Positions 50,628-58,317 of a stretch of 64,000 nucleotides of DNA are shown in pieces. Origin of the DNA: Bacillota bacterium. Lineage in GTDB: Bacteria; Bacillota; Clostridia; Tissierellales; Gottschalkiaceae. The position numbers were made by a program, and so were the translations under genes. The notes under the pieces are model-generated. The model was given only the letters and a program-made list of their open reading frames with translations, had not been told where the DNA came from and searched no databases. Each line of letters begins with the position of its first letter. Position 1 is the stretch's first letter. The DNA lies in contig JAEZUY010000021.1 of NCBI GenBank assembly GCA_023420895.1, positions 1-64,000 on the forward strand, read 5' to 3'.

Positions 50628-51971
50628 TTACTGAAGAGAATTGTATATATTTTCTAAATTCATTCTCATAAGAGCTAAATAATCCTGATTCTTTTCTTTC
50701 TGGTCTTCAGTTACAAACTCCATAGTTGAAAGAGGTTCAACTTTCGCGTCTATTTCTTTTGCTATAGATTCTGCACCTTTTTTAGAGCCTCCGTATTCAT
50801 AGAACACAGTATTTATTCCGTTTTCTTTACAGTATTCTATAGATTCCTGAATAGTTTTAAGATCCGGCTCTTCCATAGATGTAAGTCCCTGAAGCGGATG
50901 CTGCTGAAGTCCGAATTCTCTGCTTACGTATCCGAATGCTTCATGAGGCACTACGAACGATTTTATTCTCGTATTCTCAAATTTTCCGTCATATTCCTCT
51001 TTTAGTGCTTTTATTTCATTCTGATATTCTTCTTTATTCTTCTCAAAATATTCTTTGTTCTCAGGGCTGAGCTCTGAAAGACGGTTAGCTATTCTGTCAG
51101 TATACAGTTTCGCATTTTCAAGCGACATCCATGAGTGAGGATCGTAAGAAATATTTTCTTCAGATTTAACTATATCTAAATCTTCAAGCTTGACTTCATT
51201 TCCGTCTTTGTCTGAGAATATATAAGGAACTGATTCGCCCGGCTCTCTGTCAGCATAAACTATCCAGTTTCCTTCTTCAGGAATTTTGAAATCTATTTCT
51301 CCATCTTCATGAGCCATTTCGAGATTGTAGACTTTTCCGCTTTCAGCATCGAAAGTTTCTTTCTGCTCTATATCTTCTCCGTCTTCAGACATGATTTTCT
51401 TTCCTTCTTCTTTAAGCTTGTCGATGTCTTTCTCTCCGTCAAGTTTAAAGAATCCCAGTCTTAGAGCTTTTTCATGAGTGTGTCCAGTCTCTATTTTATA
51501 ATCTTCCTTTTTGAGTTCCATCTCACCCATATAGCCGTACTCGCCTTTTTCAGCGGCGCTTCCAACTTCTATCAGGTCCAGATCTTTACTAAGATTTATT
51601 ATTTTAAAATCAGGCGCATTCTGTTCTACACTGTCTATCCATGACTCCATTCCCGCACCGTTTATAAACATTAAATCCGCATCGTTCACTTCTTTTATAT
51701 CCTTAGCTGAAGGCTCCCAGTGATGCGCCTCCTTGTCTTCGGGCATAAATGAAACTACATTCACTTTGTCTCCCGCTATCTTTTCAGTCATGTCTTTTAT
51801 AGGATAAAATGAAGCGTATACAGTAGGTTTTCCGTTATCCTCTTCAGTAGAAGAAACTTCTGCTTTTTCAGTATTTTCTCCGCTTTCAGTACTGCTGTTT
51901 TCATTTCCGCATCCTGCAAGCGAACCCGCCATTAAGGCTCCCGCAAGTAATGCTGCAAATATTCTTTTCAT
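50628..51971 (-). CDS. znuA: Zinc-binding lipoprotein ZnuA with a 130-residue insertion
   Basis: The 447-residue product starts at ATG 51971 after AGAAGGGAG. It has a lipoprotein signal (LMAGSLAGC, Cys21). ZnuA lobes and ligands are visible: YASFYPIKDMTEKIAGD, His83/84 in EAHHWEPS, His279 in DPHSWMS, His343 in VPHEAFGY and Glu392 in FYEYGGSKKGAES. Between the first and second ligands, where others have a His-rich loop of 10-30 residues, there is an insertion at about 142-272. It has GHTHEKALRLGFFKL, a YNLEMAHEDGE segment and NWIVYADREPGESVPY. I cannot assign the insert. It binds zinc outside the membrane for ZnuBC. Confidence 0.9.
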   Translation of the reverse strand: MKRIFAALLAGALMAGSLAGCGNENSSTESGENTEKAEVSSTEEDNGKPTVYASFYPIKDMTEKIAGDKVNVVSFMPEDKEAHHWEPSAKDIKEVNDADLMFINGAGMESWIDSVEQNAPDFKIINLSKDLDLIEVGSAAEKGEYGYMGEMELKKEDYKIETGHTHEKALRLGFFKLDGEKDIDKLKEEGKKIMSEDGEDIEQKETFDAESGKVYNLEMAHEDGEIDFKIPEEGNWIVYADREPGESVPYIFSDKDGNEVKLEDLDIVKSEENISYDPHSWMSLENAKLYTDRIANRLSELSPENKEYFEKNKEEYQNEIKALKEEYDGKFENTRIKSFVVPHEAFGYVSREFGLQQHPLQGLTSMEEPDLKTIQESIEYCKENGINTVFYEYGGSKKGAESIAKEIDAKVEPLSTMEFVTEDQKEKNQDYLALMRMNLENIYNSLQ

Positions 51972-52024
51972 AAAACTGTCTCCCTTCTTAAACACTTCCA
52001 ATTGAAGTATGAACAAACTTGAAT

Positions 52025-52087
52025 ATGTCTATAACCGCAAGAAGCTCCGATCCTTTACAGAATCAGAGCTTCAGCGCAAATAGACAT
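52025..52087 (-). promoter_or_regulatory. Long extended hairpin in the znuA leader
   Basis: ATGTCTAT (52025-52032) pairs with ATAGACAT (52080-52087). Inside, CCGC/GCG and GAAGCTC-GAT/ATC-GAGCTTC continue the helix with small internal loops to a ten-base top loop. It lies between the promoter and the start codon, so the mRNA carries it. A second small stem, ACTTC/GAAGT, is closer to the start. I do not recognise a riboswitch class. Confidence 0.55.
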
Positions 52088-52124
52088 TTCTGTCCGTCTT
52101 TTGTTATTCGATTTCGATATTTTT

Positions 52125-52153
52125 ACTATATCACAAGTCTTTTTCATATGCAA
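52125..52153 (-). promoter_or_regulatory. znuA promoter with operator-like -35
   Basis: TTGCAT (52148-52153), 17-base spacer, TATAGT (52125-52130), on the minus strand. The -35 sits in ATTTGCATAT, nearly the same as ATTTGCAAAT at the zinT promoter. This shared element is a candidate zinc-regulator site. Confidence 0.65.
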
Positions 52154-52184
52154 ATATTCTGAATTTTACAATCTTAAAAAATAA

Positions 52185-52200
52185 TCCCGCATATGCGGGA
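52185..52200 (-). terminator. Terminator after zinT
   Basis: The perfect palindrome TCCCGCATATGCGGGA is followed on the minus strand by TTATTTTTTA. Confidence 0.8.
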
Positions 52201-52242
52201 GTATCAATTGTATATGTTCTTAAATTTTAACTGCTTAAAAAA

Positions 52243-52950
52243 TTACTCTGCTATTTCTTCAGCAACTTGTTCTTCAGTTGAATCGCCGTCAACCATTGTC
52301 GGGAACCATCCCTCTTTGCCAAGAAGCTCATCTACAGATTCATCTCCGTATCTGAAGTGGAAATGCTTAAGCTCTTCATGACCGTGAACTTCCATCATAA
52401 GGAAGTATTTATAAGGAGCTGATTCGTCCTCAGCTTCAAAAATTTCCCAAGTTAAATCATGACCGTCGCTAGTTCTTTTTTCCTGTCCTAAGTATTTATA
52501 ATTTCCTTTTCCTAATTCTTTTCCGCCGTCTGCTTTTAAGTTATCGTATATAGTGATAGTATTTCCTTCTATCGTCATAGCATTGAAGTCTGTTCTTCTT
52601 TTTTCTTCAAATTTTGTCTTTTCTTCTTCTACTGTAGTTCCTTCCTTTTCAGCAAGCTTTTCGAAGGCTTCAGCTACTTTAGGGCTGTCTTCGTAAGTTT
52701 CTATATTTTTCCAGTCTCCTGACCATCCCACAAGATCTTTGTCTTCATCAGCAGCTTCTTCTTCAGAAGAATCCTCTTTTTCTTCAGATTTTTCTTCAGA
52801 CTCATGATCGTGATCATGTTCATCTTTTTCTGCTGTCTGTTCCTGAGATGTATCGGCAGCCGGCTCTTCTGTTGTTGAACTTCCTCCGCATCCAACTAGT
52901 GAACCTGCCATAAGAGCAGATACAAGTGTAACTGTAAGTAATCTTTTCAT
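52243..52950 (-). CDS. zinT: ZinT-domain zinc-binding lipoprotein
   Basis: The 235-residue product has a lipobox (LMAGSLVGC), then an acidic His-rich stretch (KDEHDHDHESEE), then a ZinT domain: LVGWSGDWKNIETYED, KTKFEEKRRTDFNAM, and the metal-binding EVHGHEELKHFHFRYGDES with KEGWFPTMV. ZinT hands zinc to ZnuA. In streptococcal AdcA the two are fused. Here they are separate transcription units with matching promoters. GGAGGAAAA precedes the ATG. Confidence 0.94.
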   Translation of the reverse strand: MKRLLTVTLVSALMAGSLVGCGGSSTTEEPAADTSQEQTAEKDEHDHDHESEEKSEEKEDSSEEEAADEDKDLVGWSGDWKNIETYEDSPKVAEAFEKLAEKEGTTVEEEKTKFEEKRRTDFNAMTIEGNTITIYDNLKADGGKELGKGNYKYLGQEKRTSDGHDLTWEIFEAEDESAPYKYFLMMEVHGHEELKHFHFRYGDESVDELLGKEGWFPTMVDGDSTEEQVAEEIAE

Positions 52951-52991
52951 AGAATATTTTCCTCCTGAATATATTTGATATGTTTTTTATC

Positions 52992-53032
52992 AGTATATCA
53001 GATTTTATTCCTATTTGCAAATGATTATTATT
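52992..53032 (-). promoter_or_regulatory. zinT promoter with operator-like palindrome
   Basis: TTGCAA (53015-53020), 17-base spacer, TATACT (52992-52997) on the minus strand. The -35 lies in the palindrome ATTTGCAAAT, with AATGATTATTATT (53020-53032) just upstream. Spacing and -35 context match the znuA promoter. Confidence 0.68.
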
Positions 53033-53053
53033 CTATTTTATTTGATTGCTTAT

Positions 53054-54637
53054 TCATATGTTTTTATATTTCATTATATTTATATCTACATATCCGCTTA
53101 TACTCCCGTTACTGCTGTAAATACTGATTTTAGACAGTCTATATTCATTATTATTATTTTCATTTAAAGACAGCTCCTCCTCTAACTGATTCTCAATAAA
53201 AAGATTCTGACTTATATATTCGAGATTTTCAGGCTTCTCTCTATAATATTTCTTTTCCTTTTCTTTTTCACAGTCTGTAAATTCAAGTCTTATTCTCGCA
53301 TCCGGATTTAAATAACCGCTGTCTATACTGGACAGAATATTTATTTTTAAAATGTCGTTTCCTGTTATCTTAGCATCTTTTAAATCTATCTCCTCTGTAT
53401 ATTCATCGGAATCTTTCAGATAAAATCTTCTGTCCATAAAGATTTCTCCCTTATTCCTTCTGAATCTGCTTTTTCTTTTTCCCTCCTCCCTGTCCTCATC
53501 TTCTCTTTTAAAATCTTCTATGCTCTTTCCTATTATATACTCACTGCCGTCATGAATAATATCTGCGTTCATTCCTATTATATTTTCTGAAGGATCTGAT
53601 TCAGGTCCTAATTCAGAGTTTGCTGTTCTCTCAGAACCGTAATAAAGATATTCCGACAGCGGTATTTCTATTATTTCTTTTTTCTCTTTCTTTTTTCCTG
53701 AGCCCGAATTTTTTTCAGAATTTGAATCCTTTTCCGATTTTCTGCTGCTTTTTTTATCTTTTTCCGTTCTTTCAGATTTTAATTCTGTATTTTCTTTTTC
53801 CTCTTTTTTTGAACTTTCTTCTTTTTTCTCTTCATTTTCTTTTTCCTCTTCAGATTCAGCATACTGACCGTCCTGTTCAGTGCCCTCTGTATACTCCCCG
53901 GGCTCTGGACTTATCCTTCTTATATCGTCATTCAGCTTCTCTATATCTGATTCTCTTTCTTTATCAGCATCATAATCTGCATCTGAAATGAACTTTATTA
54001 TCCTGAGCTCCGACTTCATTCTGTAAGCTTCTTCTTTTTTCTCTATAGAAGCTGACTCTAGTGAAATTCCTTTTTTAAATTCTGAAAGTCCGGATATAAA
54101 TTTCCCTGTATCCGGAAGGCTTCCTTCAGTTTCAATTTTCACAAATACTTCCTGAGAAATATCTTCCGATTTTTCTTCTCCGCCTGTATCTTCATTTGTA
54201 TCTAATCCTTCAGAATCAGCCGAATTAATTGAAATTTTAATTATATCTATATTCTTATTTGAAGCTTCTTCTTTCAGAATTTCTGAAAGCTCCATATCGT
54301 CGCAGTTTATAAAAAACCTGCCGGTTTCTCTTTCCAGCGCTTCAATTCTCAAGCTGCTTTTATCTTCCTCACTGCCTATATTCTGAAGAATATTCCTGCT
54401 TTCTTCTATCTTCTTCTCAGTCAGTTTCAGTCTTTTTCTGTATTCTGAAATATTCCCGGAACTTGCTGCCGTAAATCCCGTTAAAGGAATTAAAATTAAC
54501 ACTGAAATTACAATCTGAGATATCAGCTTTGATTTTAAACCCTTTTTTGTAAACCTTTTTTTCTGAAGAAACTCTTTGATTTCTTCAGGAATTATTTTGT
54601 ATAGTTTTATTCTTAATAACTCAATCTTTTTAATCAT
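53054..54637 (-). CDS. pilO: PilO-like pilus assembly protein with long charged insert, 527 aa
   Basis: A basic cytoplasmic N-terminus and one membrane segment (about 39-58) are followed by a coiled coil (EYRKRLKLTEKKIEESRN). A PilO-like fold then spans about 105-220: DMELSEILKEEASNKNIDI, VFVKIETEGSLPDTGKFISG and SLESASIEKKEEAYRMK. Residues about 245-330 are an extreme Glu/Lys/Ser tract, and a 190-residue C-terminal domain of unknown type follows. Usual PilO is only about 200 aa. The assignment rests on position after pilM and pilN and on the fold pattern. It is the last gene of the pil operon. Confidence 0.68.
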   Translation of the reverse strand: MIKKIELLRIKLYKIIPEEIKEFLQKKRFTKKGLKSKLISQIVISVLILIPLTGFTAASSGNISEYRKRLKLTEKKIEESRNILQNIGSEEDKSSLRIEALERETGRFFINCDDMELSEILKEEASNKNIDIIKISINSADSEGLDTNEDTGGEEKSEDISQEVFVKIETEGSLPDTGKFISGLSEFKKGISLESASIEKKEEAYRMKSELRIIKFISDADYDADKERESDIEKLNDDIRRISPEPGEYTEGTEQDGQYAESEEEKENEEKKEESSKKEEKENTELKSERTEKDKKSSRKSEKDSNSEKNSGSGKKKEKKEIIEIPLSEYLYYGSERTANSELGPESDPSENIIGMNADIIHDGSEYIIGKSIEDFKREDEDREEGKRKSRFRRNKGEIFMDRRFYLKDSDEYTEEIDLKDAKITGNDILKINILSSIDSGYLNPDARIRLEFTDCEKEKEKKYYREKPENLEYISQNLFIENQLEEELSLNENNNNEYRLSKISIYSSNGSISGYVDINIMKYKNI

Positions 54638-54641
54638 TTTA

Positions 54642-55139
54642 TCAGTCCGTCTTTTCTTCCACCACTATATTGAGGATATTTCCCTTGTCTGTATCTTCAG
54701 AATCTTTTATTCTGATTTTAAATTTTTTACTTAAATCCGATGTGAATTCTGAAAACGGCTCATCATCTGATATTATAAAAAACTCCTTCTTTCCATTCCT
54801 CAGAACGGCTTTTTCTATAAAAACTGCTTCCGGACACATATCGATAACTTCACTGAATTTCCTGTAAGCTGAAATTTCTTCTTTGTCTAAAATTTCCTCA
54901 GCTCTGTCTCTTACTCTTTCCAAATCTCTGCAGCGGGCTTTCGCTTCAAAAACTTTCTGCAGCCTGGAATCACTCTGAATATCGTCCAGTTTCACAATTT
55001 TTTCCTGTAACACTGAACCGAACTTCTTTTCAGAAATTTTAAATACAGACAGTAAAATCAAATTGACAACTGCCGCTGCAATCAGAATATTTCTTACTGC
55101 CGTAAGAAAGCTTGTTTTCCTGTCTCTAAAGAAATTCAT
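54642..55139 (-). CDS. pilN: PilN-like pilus assembly protein
   Basis: A short cytoplasmic N-terminus (NFFRDRKTS), one membrane segment (about 17-34) and a coiled coil (RCRDLERVRDRAEEILDK) precede a small alpha/beta domain (FSEVIDMCPEAVFIEKAV, then FSEFTSDLSKKFKI). This is the PilN layout: inner-membrane assembly platform protein that binds PilM by its N-terminus and PilO outside. At 165 aa it is near the usual length. It lies between pilM and the PilO-like gene with gaps of two and four bases. Confidence 0.72.
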   Translation of the reverse strand: MNFFRDRKTSFLTAVRNILIAAAVVNLILLSVFKISEKKFGSVLQEKIVKLDDIQSDSRLQKVFEAKARCRDLERVRDRAEEILDKEEISAYRKFSEVIDMCPEAVFIEKAVLRNGKKEFFIISDDEPFSEFTSDLSKKFKIRIKDSEDTDKGNILNIVVEEKTD

Positions 55140-55141
55140 TT

Positions 55142-55951
55142 TTAATATAGAGAAATAACCGAATTTATATACTTGGGATTTTCTTTCAAAGCCTTTATTA
55201 TTTCCCTGTCCGCTTTGATTTTCATAAATCCTGAATCCAGAATATCATAGGCATCTATATTAGAATCTTTCAGAAGTTTCTCTTCACTTTCGCTGAGATC
55301 TCTTCCATAGAAGAAAAGTCTGTCTATAGGTCTTTGCAGAATTTCCATTCCGAAATATTTTATTAGCCCGACTGGGGAATCGATGCTGTCCGAATCATAC
55401 GATTTGAAAAACACCATTTCTCTGTCTTCGTAAATGCTGACATCCGTCCTTCCTTCAGCAAAATATATTACTGCTTCCGAGCTCTTTCTTCTGTCTCTTG
55501 AGTATTCGGCAAGCTTTGAAAAATGAGGACTGAAGTATTTTGCTCTGAGCCTCAGAGTATCCGAAAGCTCTCTGTAGCTTTCTACAAAATCCTTTTTAAT
55601 TGAAACGTATACTTTCTTCTGAAAATTCTCTCTCTCAAATATCATGCTTCTGACTAAAAATTCTGATTCATATTTTTCCTCAATGAGTTCTCTGTACTCT
55701 TCTTCTGATTCAAATTCATGAATATCAGTATCTTCTTCTAATATCAGCTTATCCGAACCTACAGATATATTGAGATTATCGAATACATTCCACTTATAGT
55801 TCTCCTTCAAGTAGTCTTCAAGGTAATCTGTGTTCATAGAATCCATGTTTATCTCATTTATTTTATCAATGTAAAACTCCCCATGCCTGAAAATGCCGCT
55901 AGATATATATGCCTTTCTGTCTTCCAAAAAAACACTTATAGTTCTGTTCAA
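55142..55951 (-). CDS. pilM: PilM-like pilus assembly protein, divergent
   Basis: The 269-residue product stands where PilM is expected. An actin-like pattern is weakly visible (ISVFLEDRKAYISSG, LNISVGSDKLIL, RSMIFERENFQKKVYVSIKKD and EAVIYFAEGRTDVSIYEDRE), but the ATP-binding motifs of PilM are not clear and it is about 80 residues shorter than typical. It probably links PilN to the motor side of the machine. The TTG start at 55951 follows AAAGGAGAAG. Assignment is mainly from context. Confidence 0.62.
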   Translation of the reverse strand: MNRTISVFLEDRKAYISSGIFRHGEFYIDKINEINMDSMNTDYLEDYLKENYKWNVFDNLNISVGSDKLILEEDTDIHEFESEEEYRELIEEKYESEFLVRSMIFERENFQKKVYVSIKKDFVESYRELSDTLRLRAKYFSPHFSKLAEYSRDRRKSSEAVIYFAEGRTDVSIYEDREMVFFKSYDSDSIDSPVGLIKYFGMEILQRPIDRLFFYGRDLSESEEKLLKDSNIDAYDILDSGFMKIKADREIIKALKENPKYINSVISLY

Positions 55952-56016
55952 TCTGAACTTCTCCTTTCTGATAATATATTTTCAGTCTGTTAAAATCCCA
56001 GTCAATAATCGTGTAT

Positions 56017-56664
56017 TTAGAAAAAACTTCCGTAAAGCAGGGTGAATACTGCTGAAACTGATATGAACGGCGCAAAAGGTATTCTGCTCTTTCTGTCTTT
56101 AAATCTGAATACGATCAAAAAAACTGATATCACAGCGCCGAAAACAAAACTGAGCACAAAAAGAGATATAGTGTCTCTAAGTGTCAAAAAACTGCTCAAT
56201 GCTAAAAAAAGCTTAAAGTCGCCGTGTCCTATTCCATCTGAATCTATCCTGTATATGAGAAAGAAGACCGCCGCTATGAACAGCATTCCTTTGAGCGATG
56301 AAATTATATATGAAGATTTTTCATAAACGATAAGTCTGTGCAGATGAAATACAGATGAGAGAGCAAAGATTGATAAATTGAGTTCATCCGGAACTATCAT
56401 ATACTGAAGATCCGCTGATATGACTGTCATTAAAATTCCTGAAATCAGTACAACAGCAATCAGCTCTAAACCGGAATAGCCTCTCTCTATAAAAGCATTA
56501 GAAAGTCCTGCCGAAAAAATAGATACTGTCACCGAAAATACGGCATTATGGCCTCTGTCCCAATGCTCTTCTTCTGATATTTCTTCTGCAATTCTGTTTC
56601 TCAAGTTTTCTGAATATATTAACGAAAATAAACAGAGAGATATTCCTGAAATAAAAGGAATCAT
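56017..56664 (-). CDS. pilD: Prepilin peptidase, short form
   Basis: An aspartic membrane protease that removes the leader of prepilin. The two catalytic Asp segments are SADLQYMIVPDE and GIGHGDFKLFLALS. About six or seven membrane segments fill 215 residues. The N-terminal cytoplasmic domain with paired CxxC motifs, which N-methylates the mature pilin in PilD, is missing. Only a short acidic loop (RIAEEISEEEHWDRG) is in its place. GAGAGGGG precedes the ATG. It is downstream of pilin in the pil operon. Confidence 0.85.
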   Translation of the reverse strand: MIPFISGISLCLFSLIYSENLRNRIAEEISEEEHWDRGHNAVFSVTVSIFSAGLSNAFIERGYSGLELIAVVLISGILMTVISADLQYMIVPDELNLSIFALSSVFHLHRLIVYEKSSYIISSLKGMLFIAAVFFLIYRIDSDGIGHGDFKLFLALSSFLTLRDTISLFVLSFVFGAVISVFLIVFRFKDRKSRIPFAPFISVSAVFTLLYGSFF

Positions 56665-56693
56665 ATTTTCCCCTCTCTTTCTGATTTTTATTT

Positions 56694-56731
56694 TTAACTG
56701 GAAATTAACTGAAAAATGATTTTCTTAACTG
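56694..56731. repeat. Three TTAACTG repeats upstream of pilD
   Basis: TTAACTG occurs at 56694-56700, 56705-56711 and 56725-56731 in the 183-bp gap between pilin and pilD genes. They could be regulator sites for internal transcription of pilDMNO. Confidence 0.4.
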
Positions 56732-56781
56732 TGTATTTCTTCTTGATTTTATAATTTAAAACTGATGATTTTATAGAGAAA

Positions 56782-56804
56782 CTGAGCGGCAGAATACCGC
56801 TCAG
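56782..56804 (-). terminator. Hairpin between pilin and pilD
   Basis: CTGAGCGG and CCGCTCAG form an eight-bp stem with a seven-base loop. On the minus strand TTTCTC follows. A partial terminator here would let pilin be made in excess over the assembly proteins. Confidence 0.6.
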
Positions 56805-56847
56805 CTCCTCACTTTCAGCAGATTCAGCATAATGTTAATTTCAGAAT

Positions 56848-57255
56848 CTAAGGTTCTGTTATAGTGTCTGCTTCTGCTCTTTCACTTTTCTTTTCAGGGT
56901 AAGCTTCTTCTGTTCCGTATTTTACTGATATGGTGTTATTGTCTAGAATTTCAAAATTTATTGAATTGTCACCCGGTCCTGAACCGTACATATCTGATAC
57001 GGGCTGACCGTCGAAGTTTTCTTCAATCAGATCTGCTCTTTTGAAGTCCTCAATCGTCAGACTTCCCTGTTTTTTCCCATTTTCAGCTATATAGAGCTTT
57101 GCGGCATTTGCAACATCGGCCGCATTTGCCTCATCCACAGCTATTTTAGCTTTTTCAGTCATTCCAAAGAGATTCATCGCTCCTATAACTGAGATTATCC
57201 CTATTATTGCGATGACTACGAGAAGCTCTATTAAGCTGAAACCTTTATTGTTCAA
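56848..57255 (-). CDS. pilA: Type IV major pilin
   Basis: The leader is short (MNNKG) and is cut before Phe in KG-FSLIELLVVIAIIGII, with the conserved Glu at mature position 5. The hydrophobic helix is followed by a small domain of about 110 residues (AANAADVANAAKLYIAENGK, then DMYGSGPGDNSINFEI) and an acidic tail. No cysteines are present. It is the only pilin in the operon. The TTG start at 57255 follows GGGGTGAAA closely. It is preceded by pilC and followed by a hairpin. Confidence 0.94.
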   Translation of the reverse strand: MNNKGFSLIELLVVIAIIGIISVIGAMNLFGMTEKAKIAVDEANAADVANAAKLYIAENGKKQGSLTIEDFKRADLIEENFDGQPVSDMYGSGPGDNSINFEILDNNTISVKYGTEEAYPEKKSERAEADTITEP

Positions 57256-57270
57256 TATTTCACCCCTTTC

Positions 57271-58317
57271 CTAAAGCCCTGCTGCGCTGTACATATTCAT
57301 CATTGGGAGAAAAACTGTTATTACTACGAAGAATACGAGGAGTGAGATTAATATAATCATAACCGGTTCGATGAGTGAAACCAGTTTTTTAAGCGAATTA
57401 GAAAGCTCCTCTTCAAAAAAATTTGACAGCAAGAATAGTGATTCTTCTAAAGTTCCAGTTTCTTCTCCGACTAAAATTACAGTTTTCATCATATCGGGAA
57501 AACAGTCTATATTTTTTACTGAACTGAAAAGTCCCTTCCCTGTCTTTATTCTATGGTTTAAATCCCGGAGAGATTTTCTGTAAAGCGGACTGGAAACGCA
57601 TTTTTCTGCCATTTCCAGAGATTCGCTCATTCCTATCCCTGATGAAAAAAGCATGCTCAGCACTTTGCATATATGAGCTGTGTTTATATTTTCAACAGCC
57701 TTTCCTACGGCTGGAAGCCGCAGGATAAGACTGCTAAATTTCATTCTGACTTTCGGTATGCTGAAAACTCTTAAGCTTATTATAATTAAAATGAATGTGA
57801 AAATAGAAATTCTGAATATGTTTGTTCCTATAAACTGGGCCGCTGAAATAGATATCCTGCTGATCTCAGGAAGCTCAGCATCCATCTTTTCAAACAGCTC
57901 TATAAAATTGGGCATTACGTAGACCATTATTACTATAAAGACTAAAACTGCCGCAGAAGCCAGAATAATCGGATAAGTCATGGCCGCCGCTATTTCTTTT
58001 TCATTTTTTCTTCTGCCTGAATAATATTCCGAAAGCTCCTCGAAGACGTTTTCCATATTCCCGCTCTTCTCGCCAATCTCAATCATTTTTATGAAGAACT
58101 GAGGAAATACGCCGCTTTCTTTCTGCCAGGATTTATATATGAGATTTCCTCTCTCAATATCCCTCTTTATGTTTTTCAGACTTTTCCTGAGTTTCTTTTC
58201 AGCAGTCTGTCCCGAAACTATATCCAGAGTTCTGTCTATGCTTACACCGGCGCTCATAAGTAGAGAAATGTATTTAGATAGATTTGAGAGTTCGTCAGAT
58301 GAAGCTCTTTTTTTCAC
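57271..58317 (-). CDS. pilC: Type IV pilus inner-membrane platform protein
   Basis: A type II secretion F-family protein of 348 aa. Two repeated F domains are visible: LSKYISLLMSAGVSIDRTLDI with EIGEKSGNMENVFEELSEYY, and ICKVLSMLFSSGIGMSESLEMA with VGEETGTLEESLFLLSNFFEE. There are three membrane segments. It converts motor movement into pilin insertion. The GTG start at 58317 overlaps pilT by 23 bases. Confidence 0.94.
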   Translation of the reverse strand: MKKRASSDELSNLSKYISLLMSAGVSIDRTLDIVSGQTAEKKLRKSLKNIKRDIERGNLIYKSWQKESGVFPQFFIKMIEIGEKSGNMENVFEELSEYYSGRRKNEKEIAAAMTYPIILASAAVLVFIVIMVYVMPNFIELFEKMDAELPEISRISISAAQFIGTNIFRISIFTFILIIISLRVFSIPKVRMKFSSLILRLPAVGKAVENINTAHICKVLSMLFSSGIGMSESLEMAEKCVSSPLYRKSLRDLNHRIKTGKGLFSSVKNIDCFPDMMKTVILVGEETGTLEESLFLLSNFFEEELSNSLKKLVSLIEPVMIILISLLVFFVVITVFLPMMNMYSAAGL

